From the NCBI GenBank assembly GCA_022925895.1, contig JAKSYS010000002.1, forward strand, positions 372,001 through 436,000: a DNA stretch of 64,000 bases, read 5' to 3'. The translations under genes and the position numbers were made by a program. The notes beneath the pieces are model-generated. The model was given only the letters and a program-made list of their open reading frames with translations, had not been told where the DNA came from and ran no database searches. Shown piece by piece: positions 43,506-56,100 of the stretch. The stretch is from Fragilaria crotonensis. Taxonomy: Eukaryota; Bacillariophyta; Fragilariophyceae; Fragilariales; Fragilariaceae. Numbering within the stretch: the first letter of the stretch is position 1; each line of letters starts with the position of its first letter.

Positions 43506-44051
43506 AGGGATTGACGACAGAGCCTGTTGAGCCCCCATTTTGCATTCATGGTGCCAGCAGCCAGTGTCTAGTATAGACATTACTTTTACCAAGGAATGGC
43601 CTTATTGTGAAGTGGGGACTCAAACTGATACACAGCACCAGTAAAGGCTTAGTTTTTTGTTGTTGAATAATTCAGTGTCCCTGAAGCCTGGGACATCCGG
43701 AATTCCTTCTTAATCTGTTAGTGGGTTACACAGATATACGTAGATTCAAAACTGAAATTTCATCAATATTTAAAACTGTATATGTTCATTATGATGTGGG
43801 AAGAGTATTGGCTAGCGTGCAAGCCAGCGTGGCATCGTGGCGAACTTATGCTTTGCGAGAAGAAATCTAATCGTGAACTTATTTATGAGAAGAAATCTTC
43901 TCGTTATCTACGAACAAGTACCACATACTAGCAGTACAAGTACCATGCACTAAAGTCTAATGTCAGAGTAGTACTTGTACCTTGTAGTTTGTAGTCGGAG
44001 TACACGAGTACCAGGGTAGTACACTAGTATGGCATGGGAGTAGCACAAAGG

Positions 44052-44059
44052 TATAAATA
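44052..44059 (+). promoter_or_regulatory. Possible TATA box of the Lhcr gene
   Basis: TATAAATA 223 bp before the start codon. The position would imply a 5' leader of about 190 bp. Only the word itself supports it. Confidence 0.25.
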
Positions 44060-44281
44060 CCGTCAACATTTTGAATACGTAAATCGAATGATAGCCATAT
44101 GACACAACTGCGGCAACTACGGACAAACCTGAGTAGAAGCAATCTTTGACGTCACGAAAGATATGTTTGGATCAACCTCAACAGAACCGAGTCGAATGCA
44201 TGCACAGTCAGGTTATTGCTGGTACTTGTTGTACGACACCCTAAAATCATCTCGGCCCTTTATTCGTCCTTCGTTTAAAGA

Positions 44282-45031
44282 ATGACCATGAACTCCTTCT
44301 CTCTTGCAGTTGTTGCCATGATGGCTTCTGGAGCCGCTGCGTTCGCTCCAGCTGCGTCCACCCAGGCTGTTACCGAATTGACGGCTACGCCTGACCGCAT
44401 GTGGGATTCCATGGTTGATAAGACCGAGAGATCCAAGGCCCTTCCTTTCTTGCCCAGACCTATTAACCTCGATGGATCTTTGGTTGGTGATGTTGGCTTC
44501 GACCCTTTCTACTTGAGCAGCATCCCAAAGAACTTCGCTGGTTTCATCCAGCCCCCAAGTTGGGAGAAGACTGCCGGTCTCCCAACTCTTTACTGGATGA
44601 GAGAGTCCGAACTCAAGCACAGCCGTATTTGCATGTTGGCCTGGTTCGGATGGGTCGCTACCGACGGTGGATTCGGAATCCCACTCCGTTTCCCTGGAGA
44701 TATCTACTCGGTGGAGAGCATCCCTACCGCTTACGAGGCCCACAACGCCCTCGTCGCCCAGGGATCGATGACATTCATGTTGGTGGCTATCGCCGTTGTG
44801 GAGTTCTGCACTGGTGCAGTTCTTGTGGAGGTGTCCAAGGGCGAGAATGACCGCCCTGCCGGATACTTCGGTCTTGATCCAATGCAGTTCCTCAAGGGAA
44901 AGTCGGATGCAGAAATCAAGCGCATGGAACTTCGTGAGCTTTTGAACGGTCGCCTTGCCATGTTGGCGTTCAGCGGTGTTTGCACTCAGACCGCCTTGGG
45001 CGATGCCCACCATGCCTTCCCATACCTCTAA
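44282..45031 (+). CDS. Chlorophyll a/c light-harvesting protein, Lhcr type
   Basis: 249 residues, no intron. A signal peptide ends in ASGAAAFAPAAST, the diatom plastid import motif. The mature protein has the three-helix LHC fold: helix 1 ESELKHSRICMLAWFGWVAT with the chlorophyll-binding Glu and His-Ser-Arg pattern; a middle helix AQGSMTFMLVAIAVVEFCTG; and helix 3 MELRELLNGRLAMLAFSGVC with the matching E..NGR motif. The N-terminal PLPFLPRP-like and GDVGFDPFYLS motifs are those of red-lineage (Lhcr) proteins, which mostly serve photosystem I. The strongly C/T-ending codons suggest high expression. The neighbouring PsbM and PsbP-like genes are also photosynthetic. Confidence 0.95.
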   Translation: MTMNSFSLAVVAMMASGAAAFAPAASTQAVTELTATPDRMWDSMVDKTERSKALPFLPRPINLDGSLVGDVGFDPFYLSSIPKNFAGFIQPPSWEKTAGLPTLYWMRESELKHSRICMLAWFGWVATDGGFGIPLRFPGDIYSVESIPTAYEAHNALVAQGSMTFMLVAIAVVEFCTGAVLVEVSKGENDRPAGYFGLDPMQFLKGKSDAEIKRMELRELLNGRLAMLAFSGVCTQTALGDAHHAFPYL

Positions 45032-45705
45032 ATACCACGCCTGTTCTGCTCTTACGGAGTGCAAGCAAGCCTGGTACGAGTACTCTTATACGCAAGTTTA
45101 AGCGCCACCTCAAAATACTTGGGAGGTTCTTAGACGACCAACATTAAACTGCTAATCTGCGAATTTTAGGTCGTCGATAGTACTCCAGTACATAAATTTA
45201 CGTGATCAAGCTTCGTGTCGATGATCTTTGGTGGTAAGCTTCACCACTGCGGCGCATCCTTCATCAAATAGCTGTAGACTCATCTCCTTTCTGTAGGCTA
45301 ACAACCTGTGCTTAACTATCGAGAGGTCGATGTTGTATGATTCAGGTACAGTACTGTATGCTGGTACCTGTATCCTGGTATAGTACTTGAGTACAACTTC
45401 AATTTGGAGAAGGAGAAAGCATTCTCCACATGTTTTCCGTGTGTACATAGTACAGACCTCCCACAGGTATTGTAGTTCTTGAGAAATTCATATGCCAACA
45501 TCTGTAATCTGTGTAAAGTACCCTGGTACTACTACTAAAAACTACATGGGTTCAAGAAGACCCGGAAGTTGAGATACGTGTGATGTCGAAGATCGCTAGG
45601 CTTCGTATCGGCTACGTTGAAACGTACCGGCGTCCTTCCATCTAGTCGTCGGACACGCACGTATCCACCGCTGTTCTCACTCGCTGCATCGAATTACTAG
45701 TCACC
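45032..45705. other. Intergenic between Lhcr and PsbM genes
   Basis: About 670 bp with GTAC-rich sequence at 45340-45540. It must hold the PsbM promoter. No other feature recognised. Confidence 0.45.
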
Positions 45706-46264
45706 ATGAAGACCATCGCCGCTTTCCTTTGCCTCATCTCCACCGCTATGGCCTTCGTGCCACAGCAGGTAACCAAGGGTATGTTGAAATCGAATGATGC
45801 GAGCAGAATGCGCGGTGATTCGAAAATGTGAATTGTTGTTACACCACGAGCACCGTATTGGTTTTGCTCGTAGTCGACTGTTTCGAGTGGGTCGAGACTG
45901 TTGGACATCTAGTTTTGATATTGGCATTGATAAATAGTTATCGTCGACTGCCCACACCTTGGCCACGCCTTGCATGTTTTACTTGAACCGTTAGCTCACA
46001 ACTCACTCCCGCCTTCCTTCATCTCCCTTAGCTGCCTTCAAAGCCGCCGTTGCAGTTGCCCCAGCTGCGATCGCCGGACCTGCTTTCGCTGCCGACTCCA
46101 TCATTGCGAGCCTTCCCACCAACACTGTTGCCCTCGAGGTTCAGTTCGGTGCTTACCTTGCTGTCCTATTCGGAACCTTCCTCCCATGTCTTTTCCTCAT
46201 CAACCTTTTCATCCAGACCGAGTCTCGTAAGGCTGGAAAGGCCGGTGGACAGGATTCGGAGTAA
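45706..46264 (+). CDS. psbM: Photosystem II subunit PsbM, nuclear-encoded precursor
   Basis: Exons 45706-45778 and 46032-46264; the 253-bp intron starts GTATG and ends CCCTTAG. The product is 101 residues. The presequence has a signal peptide (MKTIAAFLCLISTAMAFVPQQ) with the plastid motif AMAFVP. A second hydrophobic Ala-rich stretch (AAVAVAPAAIAGPAFA) then ends in an AxA-type site, like thylakoid-transfer signals. The last about 35 residues, EVQFGAYLAVLFGTFLPCLF then LINLFIQTESRKAG, match the single membrane helix of PsbM (E-V-N at its start, V-K-T/I-Q-T at its end). PsbM sits at the PSII dimer interface. It is plastid-encoded in plants and red algae, so this is a transferred gene. The identification rests on a short motif match. 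Confidence 0.75.
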
Positions 46265-46599
46265 ATTTCCTACGCTGCTTAACATATGATTTTTATTATA
46301 GACGCATGGGAACCTGAGAATGATCCTTTTGGTGGCGACAAGTGATGTTCGTTCGTGGGGATTATACTCCTCAAATTGAAGGTATCAACTCTAGTAATCA
46401 CTTAGATTCAAGTTACCGTCGCATTTCATACTGAGGAACTTGCTCCTAGATTTTGAACGAAGAGGTGGTGATGTGTCTAGTAGACGTGGACATGGTAATT
46501 GTGTCACTAGTAGGAATTCAAGCCAGCTTGCTTGACAGACCAGGTACGTCTTAACGATCGCAGCGAGTATAAATAGTTCAGAAGCAGATCTAGCAATAT
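46265..46599. other. Intergenic between convergent PsbM and PsbP-like genes
   Basis: 335 bp separating two stops. No repeat or gene seen. A TATAAATAG word near 46568 lies at the wrong place for either gene. Confidence 0.5.
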
Positions 46600-47451
46600 C
46601 TAGGCGTCAAGCTTGCCGAACGAGGTGATCATTTGATCGAACAAAGATTTGATCTCGGGGTAGCGCGATTCAGGTGTTTGAATCGTCAAAGTTACAAGGA
46701 CGTTGTTAATGAGCGTGAAGATCACGCGGTAGTGAGTCTAAAAGGGACGAAAAGAGGGTTAGCTCCGACGTCTAACGACTTTGTTACCATGCTTTTTCGA
46801 CGTACCTCTGGAAGATTCGGCGGAGTGACCTTGTAGTCGAAATAGTATGAATTTTTCTTGCTTTCAGCGCTCAGCATGACCGACTTCGTATCGGCAGTAT
46901 CACCTAGGATCTCTCCTTTAGGAAGAATCGTTGTTTGAGCAACCTGAATGAATGATGGCAAAATTAGTGAATGCTGAGAGTTTGTTCGTTTGTCGCATAA
47001 CAACCCCGCGATTAATGGATGTAGACAATCTCACCTGATCGACGGATCCAAATGAAGCCAATGAGGTAAAATCAGGCTGGATGGGTGTCTTGGCAATGAA
47101 CATCAGTGTCTTATCTTCGCCTGATGTCGGATCGATGAACAGAGTGATCGACCGACGGTCCGGCAGTTGCTGTATAGTCTTCTCCCAGCCAACGGGAATT
47201 GAAATCTGGAAGCCAAGCGCATCATTTTGGTAAATTTCAAACTTTTCAGCTGCGACAGCAGGCATCGGTAGAGTTACGACGCAGGATGCAGCGATAGCAG
47301 CATCAGCAGTCTTGACGAACCAAGATCTTCGAGTTAAGGTCCCATCTTGTAGTGAGCCTCCTTTTGCAATGCGCGATTCCAATGCTAGTGGGCCAAAGGC
47401 AACTGCTTGTGAGAGTATGAGAAGAGCCGTCAGTCCTGCCAGCTTCTTCAT
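46600..47451 (-). CDS. PsbP-domain lumenal protein
   Basis: Exons 47451-47035, 46943-46806 and 46737-46600, with introns of 91 bp (GTGAG...TTCAG) and 68 bp (GTACG...TTTTAG); both joins keep frame. The product is 230 residues. The signal peptide ends in SQAVAFGPLA (plastid motif). A twin-Arg signal (TRRSWF) and a hydrophobic stretch ending in MPAVAAEKF follow, a thylakoid Tat-type transfer domain. The PsbP fold begins at FEIYQNDALGFQISIPVGWE, continues through TLFIDPTSGEDKTLMFIAKT and ends with SYYFDYKVTPPNLPE plus HYRVIFTLINNVLVTLTIQT. PsbP and its relatives (PPL, PPD) support the oxygen-evolving complex or other thylakoid assemblies. Diatom PSII does not use plant-type PsbP as its main extrinsic protein, so a PPL/PPD role is more likely. 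Confidence 0.88.
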
Positions 47452-48004
47452 TTCGTATGCATACACTACCAGTCCTTACAACAATGGCGAATGCGAGTGA
47501 GGTGAGATGTTGATTGCATTAAAGATATCGTAGTAGATCTTAGGTTCAGTGGATTTTGGATATCGGCCGATGTACTGGTATTTCGAGCCTCACGCCTACT
47601 GTCGTTGGTCAAAATTCTGTACAAGTACCTGGTACCAGTACTGTAGATCTACAGTACTTGTATTAGTGTGTACAGGCGTATACTGTACCTGGTAGGTGGT
47701 CGTCTTCCGTCTGTCTGCTATGCCAACTGTCCCATCATTCACGTCGGAAGCAATTCAACGACTCACCGTAACGGTTCAACGCCTAGACTAGCGAGTCCTC
47801 GGCTCTACTAGTAGAGAACAATAGACTCAATTGAACTCAAAGACTGTCTCTAGCATCCATATAGCAAACCTACAATAAGGTTGGAACATTCCTTCCAAGA
47901 ATATCGTCAACACGCCGATACTGAGGCTAATATGAATCTATGCATGGAAATTACGACCCATCACCTTGAAATCAAGAATCAACGTGTCGATTCCAATTTT
48001 ACTA
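47452..48004. other. Intergenic between PsbP-like and LC8 genes
   Basis: Promoter of the PsbP-like gene and downstream flank of the LC8 gene. GTAC-rich at 47615-47695. No gene recognised. Confidence 0.45.
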
Positions 48005-48544
<540 letters not shown>

Positions 48545-49466
48545 TGTCGATTACTAGAAAGAACGAAGTGCCGTCGACGCTCACGAGCTTCAGAACGATG
48601 GGGAAGGAAACTTAAAGGAAGGGAACGACGTTCAACGAAACTAAATTAGGAATGTGATTCTCAAACCTCCTCGTACAACTGTACTTGTAGTACGAAGTAC
48701 TCCGAGTACATAGTAAACCTCGATAGAGAGTTTTCGTAGGATAGTTCGATGGGGAGAGTCAACACGCAGAGTTCCGACCTTTCCTGGATGTTTTCGAAAC
48801 CGATCTAAAGAGAGGCTATTTAAATTTGTATATTTATACAAAGTTGTCTAAAGTAAATAGTCATCTACGTCACTCAACGGATATGAGAGCGATTTCATGA
48901 TAACTCGATATATACGGCGTCCCATCCATGCGATATGCACATACCTTGTACCTGGTATCATACCGGTACTTGTAGTGGAGTTGTAAGTCGTACTACGTTT
49001 ATCGGTGTAGGTCTATGATATCTCTATTGGTGGCTGCTGGCTGATGTAAACTCGAGGCACCAGCCTTCGTGTGTTGAGAGCCCAGCACTCGGAGACTACC
49101 GCTGGTACAATCTGGGTCATAAATAGCATAATCGGTCTATCGGTCGTATCATGCATGTAGCTCTTTCTCTTGTCTACTCCACATCCCAGTACCCAGTCGG
49201 CATTTTCTCACCGTGCCTGTAGTGTTAATTCATGTCTGAATTTTAGACTATTACAGTGAACGCACTCGTACTGGTAGTACCATGCAGGGACAGGTCTGCT
49301 TCCGTCTCAATTCTTAATCCCATCCCAGCGCCTTGACAAGGTCAAACCCATGAGAGCGATTTACTTGAAGTGGCATCATAGCACCTATGAGAATAGCATG
49401 TATTATCGCAAGGGGATCCTATTTGTAGTCAATCAGTAGCTGATGAAGCCTCAAGTTTTCTCCACA
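48545..49466. other. Intergenic, GTAC-rich, no gene recognised
   Basis: About 920 bp. It contains GTACTCCGAGTAC at about 48698-48710 and similar words near 48940-49000 and 49260-49290. It holds the LC8 promoter at its left end and the downstream flank of the mitochondrial polymerase gene at its right end. Confidence 0.5.
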
Positions 49467-52400
49467 CTACTGAAAAAAATATCGGGCTGATCGGACATCG
49501 CCCAAATTTAGGACACCTCGCTTCGGCAAGTCTGGAAACTTGACTGAAGGATACCGCATCTCCCAGCTTTCCTTCAGCTTCTCCAGCAAGGGATTCTCAT
49601 AAAGTTCCACAAAGCAATCGCGGAGTGCCTCATTCATTTCATCAACATCGCTAGGATGTGTCCAAAATGAGTCATGCACGGCGGAGAAACAAAGCCCACG
49701 GCGGTCCATCTCCAAGGCGGTGAGAAGCATGTGCGACGAATCTAGGGAATGCACGTAGTTTGGAGGAAACGCCGTTGCCTGGCGTTGCTTGTGAATTGGC
49801 AAGTCGTCGGATTCGTCAACCAAGACGACAGTTTGCAGCAGGGTTACAATTGTATGAGGCTTGCTTCGACGATAGGGCTGCACAACCGGAACGCCGATTG
49901 GAGAGAGGAATGCCACTGGTTGACCCTGCTTCGAAATCGCCTTCGCACATGCAGTAAGCCAGTTCATAGTTTGTCGAGCGCCAGAAAACAGTTGACCCAT
50001 GACGTCCATGGTGACTTGCGCAAGGTATCCGCACGATTGGCGGATATCATTTTGCATTTCATCGACGTCCATTCCTTGCTCCTCCAACTTCTCTTCAATC
50101 TTTTCTTGGATTTGGTTTCGTGCTCCCATAAATGTGACTCCGTATACACTCGTCATTACAGTTCGTTTCACGACGCTTCTGTCAATTAGGCCATTCACCA
50201 GTTTAGCCGATCGATTACGAGCAATCATCGCCTTCTCTTTCTTGGTTAAGTCATCTCTGGATTCGTCGATATCCAAATCGATGGCAGCCTCCGCGGCAAC
50301 CTGTCGAATGACTTCGTGCATGACCCCCGAGTATACATCTTGAGGCCTATCTTCGTTGCAAAGGTTGACAGCCCTTCCTCCAACGGCATCCCTTCCCAAG
50401 GCAGCATAATGCTGCAATCCGTTGCAAGATCCATCCATATGAACAGGTAGAGAACACTCGTAAGATTCAGGGTCGCCAGAGTCAATAGCATTGACTATTT
50501 CGTGACATGCTGCCAATCCCTGAAAGGGGTCTTCCAAATTCATCCACCATTTGTTCTCCCCAAAAGGATCCTCAACAGACGCACGGATGTTCTCCATATT
50601 TTGGTCAGTGTAATCGGCTCGTTCATCAAATGTAATCTTATCTTTGCCGGCCAAGTTGGCTAGGTGCACCTTAAGCCAATACAGCCCCCGCTTTCCAAGT
50701 TTTTTCCCCTGTGCAAAAGTCAACATTCCTCGACAGAGATCGGACCCAACATTCGACAGATGCGGAGGCATGGGATAAACACGTCCACGAAAGTCCATGT
50801 TGTACGGAAAATATATCTTTTCAAAGTCCTTAAACTTGGCAGCCTGATCAAGCTTGAGGATGACTGAACATCGCAGAGATCGCAAATCATTATTTTTCTG
50901 AGTGAGACGATTGTGTTTTGCGAGTGCTTCTTTGTAGGTCTTGTACTCATCAAACTGCCTCTTGAATGCCTCGCTTGTCTTGTCCAAAAAGAGTGTTGAG
51001 TTTGTTTCCGGTTTGATGGGAGCTGGTGGAACTTCTAAATCAACGCGTGAAGGAATGTCACCGATCGGTATACCGGAACGCCAACACTCCTCTGCCACTT
51101 TTAAAATCGTCTTGTTGATTTTCCACGGAACTTGACCCAAGACATTGAGCCCATCAAGAGCAGTTGACAAGTCCGCGTTCAACAAAGCTTCCTTTTGTGA
51201 CAATGCGTTAGAACTACATTGCATTGTGCGGCTTCAATGCTTGCTGTTGTTTTACTTACTCGCTGAACCTTGGATCCGTGGGTTCGCATGACTTCGACCT
51301 TCAGCCACTTGTAGGAGCCTTCCGACGGACTCACCCAAGGCCGTGGAGGAACTATCATCGGGCTGTGGCGAGTCCACAGAGCCGATCGACCCATGATTGA
51401 ATCCTCCATGATCTGCTTGAGAAGGCTTTCTTGCATCAGGACCCAACCAACGAGCTTGTTGTTATGCCAAGCTTTATGATATGTAAACGCATTTTCTGGT
51501 TGTCCATGTAGTCCTGGGACAGTCGCTACTCGAACCAAAATTTCAAGCAGAGCCGCCCCTAACTGAACATGCTGAGTCACAGTCCATTCGTCAGTGCTCT
51601 CGATCATCGCTCGAGCGCGGCGATTTGTGTACCGAATGCGCTCTTTGCCTCGCTTGTTGGTGCGGTTCCGCGATATCTCCTCCACAAAGAGATGTCTGTG
51701 ATGAGCGGTGTACATCCAACCAGATGAATCCGCGTCGTCGTCATCATCATCATCATCATCGTCACCAGTAGGAGACGAGTAGGCTAAGGACTCATCTTCC
51801 TTCACGTAATCAGACAGTGCATCTAAAAAGGGATTGTCGTCCTCCAATGCTTGGCTCGCTCGCATTCGCTTTTCAATGGCTCTTTGAACATTAATCTCAG
51901 TCTCGATAACAGCTCCAATATGTCGAGCAATCGAAGCCAGAGATACTCCGCAGTCTTTTACCTTACCCTGTACGAGACAATGCAGAATGGCTTCGTGTGA
52001 CACCATAATTGCAAGCTTTTCAGGCGACAGGGCGCAAAGGTGATGCCCATACGCATTCATGCTTTTTTTCTTCTTCATGCCCGACATGAATATTGCCTGT
52101 TCCTTCTGAAAAGCGTCCTTCAAGGGCTGAAACCATTCTAGGATTTGTCGCTGAACAACACCAATACTGCCATAATCTTGGCGGTCCCGTGCTGAATTAA
52201 GAATTTTTTGAAATCGCCGAGTGCTGTCCAGGTGTGCTTCGCACTCAAGCCAATCTTGCAAAGCTTCGAGTGATTCCGGCCGGTTTTCTGGATCGAAACC
52301 AGCCATTACTTCGGGAAATGCAAGATATTTGAGCGTTTGATCCTTCTGCTGCTGCTGCTTGTCCAGCAAAGCTGTGTCCCAGATACTGGATGCACCCTGA

Positions 52401-52672
52401 TTTGTTTCGAGCAGGGAAGCGGATGTATCCCTCACAGCAAGCTCCTGCGAATGAGATGCGACAAACATTATCAAGTCCTCGTCATCTTCGTTATCCTGTA
52501 ATAAGGAAGCTGCAGGAGAATGTAACGACGACGTTGTGTGGAGTGGACGGTTGGAGGACGACGAGGACTCTCGAAGGAACTGAGCAGCGGGACTTCTCCA
52601 TGCTCTTGCTCGAATTCGCCGCTCCATTATCTTCATGCCATAAGAGGCGATCATATGATAACGCGATGGCAT
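49467..52672 (-). CDS. RPOTm: Mitochondrial (phage T7-type) DNA-directed RNA polymerase
   Basis: Exons 52672-51260 and 51191-49467. The 68-bp intron (GTAAGTAAAA...TCACAAAAG) joins VMRTHGSKVQR to EALLNADLSTALDGLN, the family's conserved MRTHG..QRE segment. The product is about 1045 residues. An Arg/Ser-rich presequence (ERRIRARAWRSPAAQFLRES) points to mitochondria; a plastid copy would carry an ASAFAP signal, absent here. The N-terminal part includes a run of about 11 Asp (codons at about 51730-51765). Polymerase motifs are all present: FPYNMDFRGRVYPMPPHLSN, catalytic HMDGSCNGLQHYAALG, VVKRTVMTSVYGVTFMGARN, and the second catalytic Asp in CFSAVHDSFWTHP. The C-terminus SARYFFQ ends as in T7-like enzymes. 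Confidence 0.95.
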
Positions 52673-53120
52673 GGTTGTAATTGAACGATTATGAAGCAGA
52701 AGTCAACTGTAGACCACGATGAACTCGATTGATTCAGGTATTTGATCTCGATTTTACTGACACAAACCTATTGCCGAAGGTTTTTCTGCAATAGCAACTG
52801 GTAATGTTTTATACGGATATATTTTTGGTGCACCCTCTCTCTTGTGGTCGATTCCGTACGGGTGGCTTGCATTGGAGCCAGCCGTGACGCCTGACGCAGA
52901 GACGCGCGCTGTTACTTTGAACCAGCAGCACACCTACCGTAGTACATAGTACCGTTCATCGCTACAGTAGTTTACTGATACAGTGTACTCGGAGAACGTT
53001 GCAACTATATGAAATGCTCCCATGCCTCAAGTGGATCAAATCTGAAAAGTCGTCGATGTGTGCTGCTTGAATCACTATTGATACAGTTTCTGGAAAAGAC
53101 TTAAGGGGACACGAAGGTCC
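52673..53120. other. Intergenic
   Basis: About 450 bp with the promoter of the mitochondrial polymerase gene and GTAC words at 52945-52990. No gene seen. Confidence 0.45.
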
Positions 53121-56100
53121 TTATATTCTCATGTGGGATTGTTGCTGCTTGCCGCGAATCGCAACGATGTGATACATTCCACCCACCATTCCCAAGATAG
53201 ACGCCGCGAAAAGCGGTGGCAAACTTCGGCACAGAACTAGAGGCAACCCGTTAAGCGGCACGGATAGGGCCCAAGCAGCAGTAGTGGGGATTCCCCATGA
53301 GTATAGGATGAATCCATATAGACTCGGAAGTGTCGCCGCAAGACCAACGACGTACAACAGGGGTGTCCACGGGCTGGGAGATGTCCAGAAGGAAGACCCA
53401 GAAAGGGCTGCTGCCGTACGAACTGCGTCTCCAATTATGTTGTTTTGCCTTGCCAAGGACGCAAGATCATCGGCACCTGTACTGCTGCCGTAGATTGAAT
53501 CGAACACCGCCTGACTGCTTGCTGCAGAAAATAAGCCACGAAATAGAATTGCATAAACACATGCACCCACTAACACGACAATGGTGGCCGTTATGGATGG
53601 TGCAAAGCGATTGTTGTCACTCAGGGATGGTATGTTGGTACACATCCAAGTCGTGGTCGTCGAGTCATTAGCAACAGAAAGTCGATTGGTTCCACGACCT
53701 CTGCTTCCTTTCGACAAATCCTGTTCGAGCCAAAGCAGGATCAATGAGACGACTATGGTGCCAAGGATTGACGCAGGGACCCCAAAAAGCGTAGTGAGCT
53801 CGAAGCCAACATCCATCCCGGCCACACCGTATCGACCATAGAGTATCGTAATCCAACACGCCCAAGACAACAAGCAGCTGGAGTTTCCTAAGCCCCGCGT
53901 CTTAACGTTCTTCGTGCCCCTTGAACGAAGGGTTGTGCAGATTCCAAGAGTAATAATACCACAAACAGCGAGGTATGTGGAGAGCCAACCTCCCTGTCCA
54001 AAAGGATGCGCGACATTCTTCGCCAATTGCGACAAGCCCGCAGTGACCAAGAAGACTGGAAAAGCGCCAATCCAAACTTTCAGAACCTGTTCGGCTTCTT
54101 CAAAGTCGTTCAGGTCTAACATGTAGCTCAAAACACCTCCAACCGTTCCGAAGAAGCACATGGCCATGCACGCAGTGGCTGTGAAGAATATAGGGAGGAA
54201 GGCTTCGTCACCCATACATTCAAGAGAGATGAACCATGCAATGCCACATCCAAATAAAATGGAGAAGATCATAGTACGGAACAAAAGAAACCGATCAGTC
54301 CTCCCCTTGTCAGCCTTGTCTGTCAGGTCGAGGGGGCCTGTAATCGCAAGCAGTGTGGCCAGTGCTGCGGCCAAAAGTCCCCAACCTCCGGCATGACTAC
54401 CACGCCCACTTTTTGGACTTGCACTCGAGAACGAGGCAAAAGGGTTCAGCTCGATGGCAGCACTGTGACGCCCGCCATGTACCCACTGCGGTATTGTTGG
54501 AGCTGTAAGAGCAACACCCAGACCCATCAAAAATGAAATGGCAGCAGTCTTTTTCCATGTTTCACCTCCTCCATCAGGCAGCACATGGTTGACAGCGGAG
54601 AGAAGTGAGAGTCCCCACAGTGAACACACCCATCCAAACGTTTCCGAGGCAGCAGGATTCGTTACATAATAGGCTCCGAAATGCCCGGATAACACTCCAA
54701 CGAGAGGTTGAAGAATCCATGGAATGCAAGCGATGAGTGTCAGAGGTAGTATAAAGAGCCCGTATGCTATGATCGTGCGGTTTACTCTCGTGGGCAAGCT
54801 GATTCCTTGCCCAGAACCCTGCCGAGATCCCGAAAGCTTGAAATGCACGGGAGAAAGGAATGCCCGTGGTGCCATCATTGTGAACAACAACAACACTGCA
54901 GCGACAACTCGCATAAGGAGAGAAAGAGCGGGGTCTTGTTTGTCGCTAAGAGCCTTCTTGCCCAGTTGCATATCGATGAAGATTGCCACAGCCTTGCCCA
55001 AGGCGACGGAAAGAATCGGTACGGCAGTTCGAGGAGTGATAATCTTGTACTGGTGCAAGACAAAACAAATCGCCGCAATCGTTGCGCTTGAAGCGTACGC
55101 CAAGAATGGCTTGTAGAGAAAGGCTTCCTCCTCTGAGTGTTCGAGTGCTTCAATGCCCAATAGGTCTTTGAATGGGAGCGGATACTCAATTAGAACACAT
55201 TCAATAATAGTTTCCAAAGAAGAATAGATGAGGAGAAATAAGCCGCACACATCCATTCGACGTAGGAGCGTATGCCCCACTCCTCCACTAGATCGAACGG
55301 CAAGACCCATGACCATGAAAACAAGGAGAGAAACCGCTACATTCGCCATGCCAAACCGGAACAGACTCATTTCGAGGCCGAAGATAATCTGCATTTTCAC
55401 TTCAATCCCAGCGTAGCGATAGCTCCATAGGACCAAGAACGTGGAATGCACGACAAAGAGCAGCATAGCAAGGTAACGAAGCATGCGAGTGCTGAGCCAA
55501 ATGACCATGCCCAAGACCGCCAAGATGGGTAATGGAGTCAAGCTCCACGGCATACCAACTGCTTTGCCAACCAACATTCCAGTGATGGCTAAGGAGAGCT
55601 GGACTATGTCATCCTGATATTCTCCAAACAAAGGCTCACCGGTGACAGCAGACTTTCGCCCGGCCACCCATCCCGCAAAAAGAGCAGCAACGACAGAACC
55701 GGTCAGCATGGCACTGACCAACCCAGTGTCAGGCAAATTGTGACCGCGAAAATTGTATGCAAGCGTCCGACAAAGAGGTATGAGGTACTCATACTCCAGC
55801 GCCAACGATGCAATCACCGAAACGACCATTGGCACGAGAGCGCCTCGAAGTGTGCTGGAGGAGGAGGATCCAAAAAGAAGCGACACGCGGTACGGGCTCG
55901 AAACAACTTGGTTCCATCGCAACATGTGAATCATGTACAGCAGTAAGTAAGGCACAGCCCAAACAAGGATCAAATCCAACCAGACATCCACAAAGGAAGC
56001 GTTCGAAATAATTCGCTGGTAGAAGGCGGAGGTAAACATGAGAGGAGGTCCCAAGAGCAATATTGCTATGTGCAACTTCATAGCTGGCCCTCGAATGATA

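Larger units (their letters stand above)
41833..44281. other. Gene-free 2.4-kb region with simple repeats
   Basis: No recognised gene. The part from about 42030 to 43880 is AT-rich and poor in GTAC words, with a TTCTTG repeat (42930-42959) and a degenerate 29-bp minisatellite (43310-43505, again 43860-43905). From 43915 to 44040 it is GTAC-rich, and from there to 44281 it must hold the promoter of the Lhcr gene. Confidence 0.5.

Noticed and set aside
44213-45064. Long open frame of 283 codons on the minus strand
   Set aside because: It is the shadow of the Lhcr gene on the plus strand; the codon bias of that gene keeps the other strand open.
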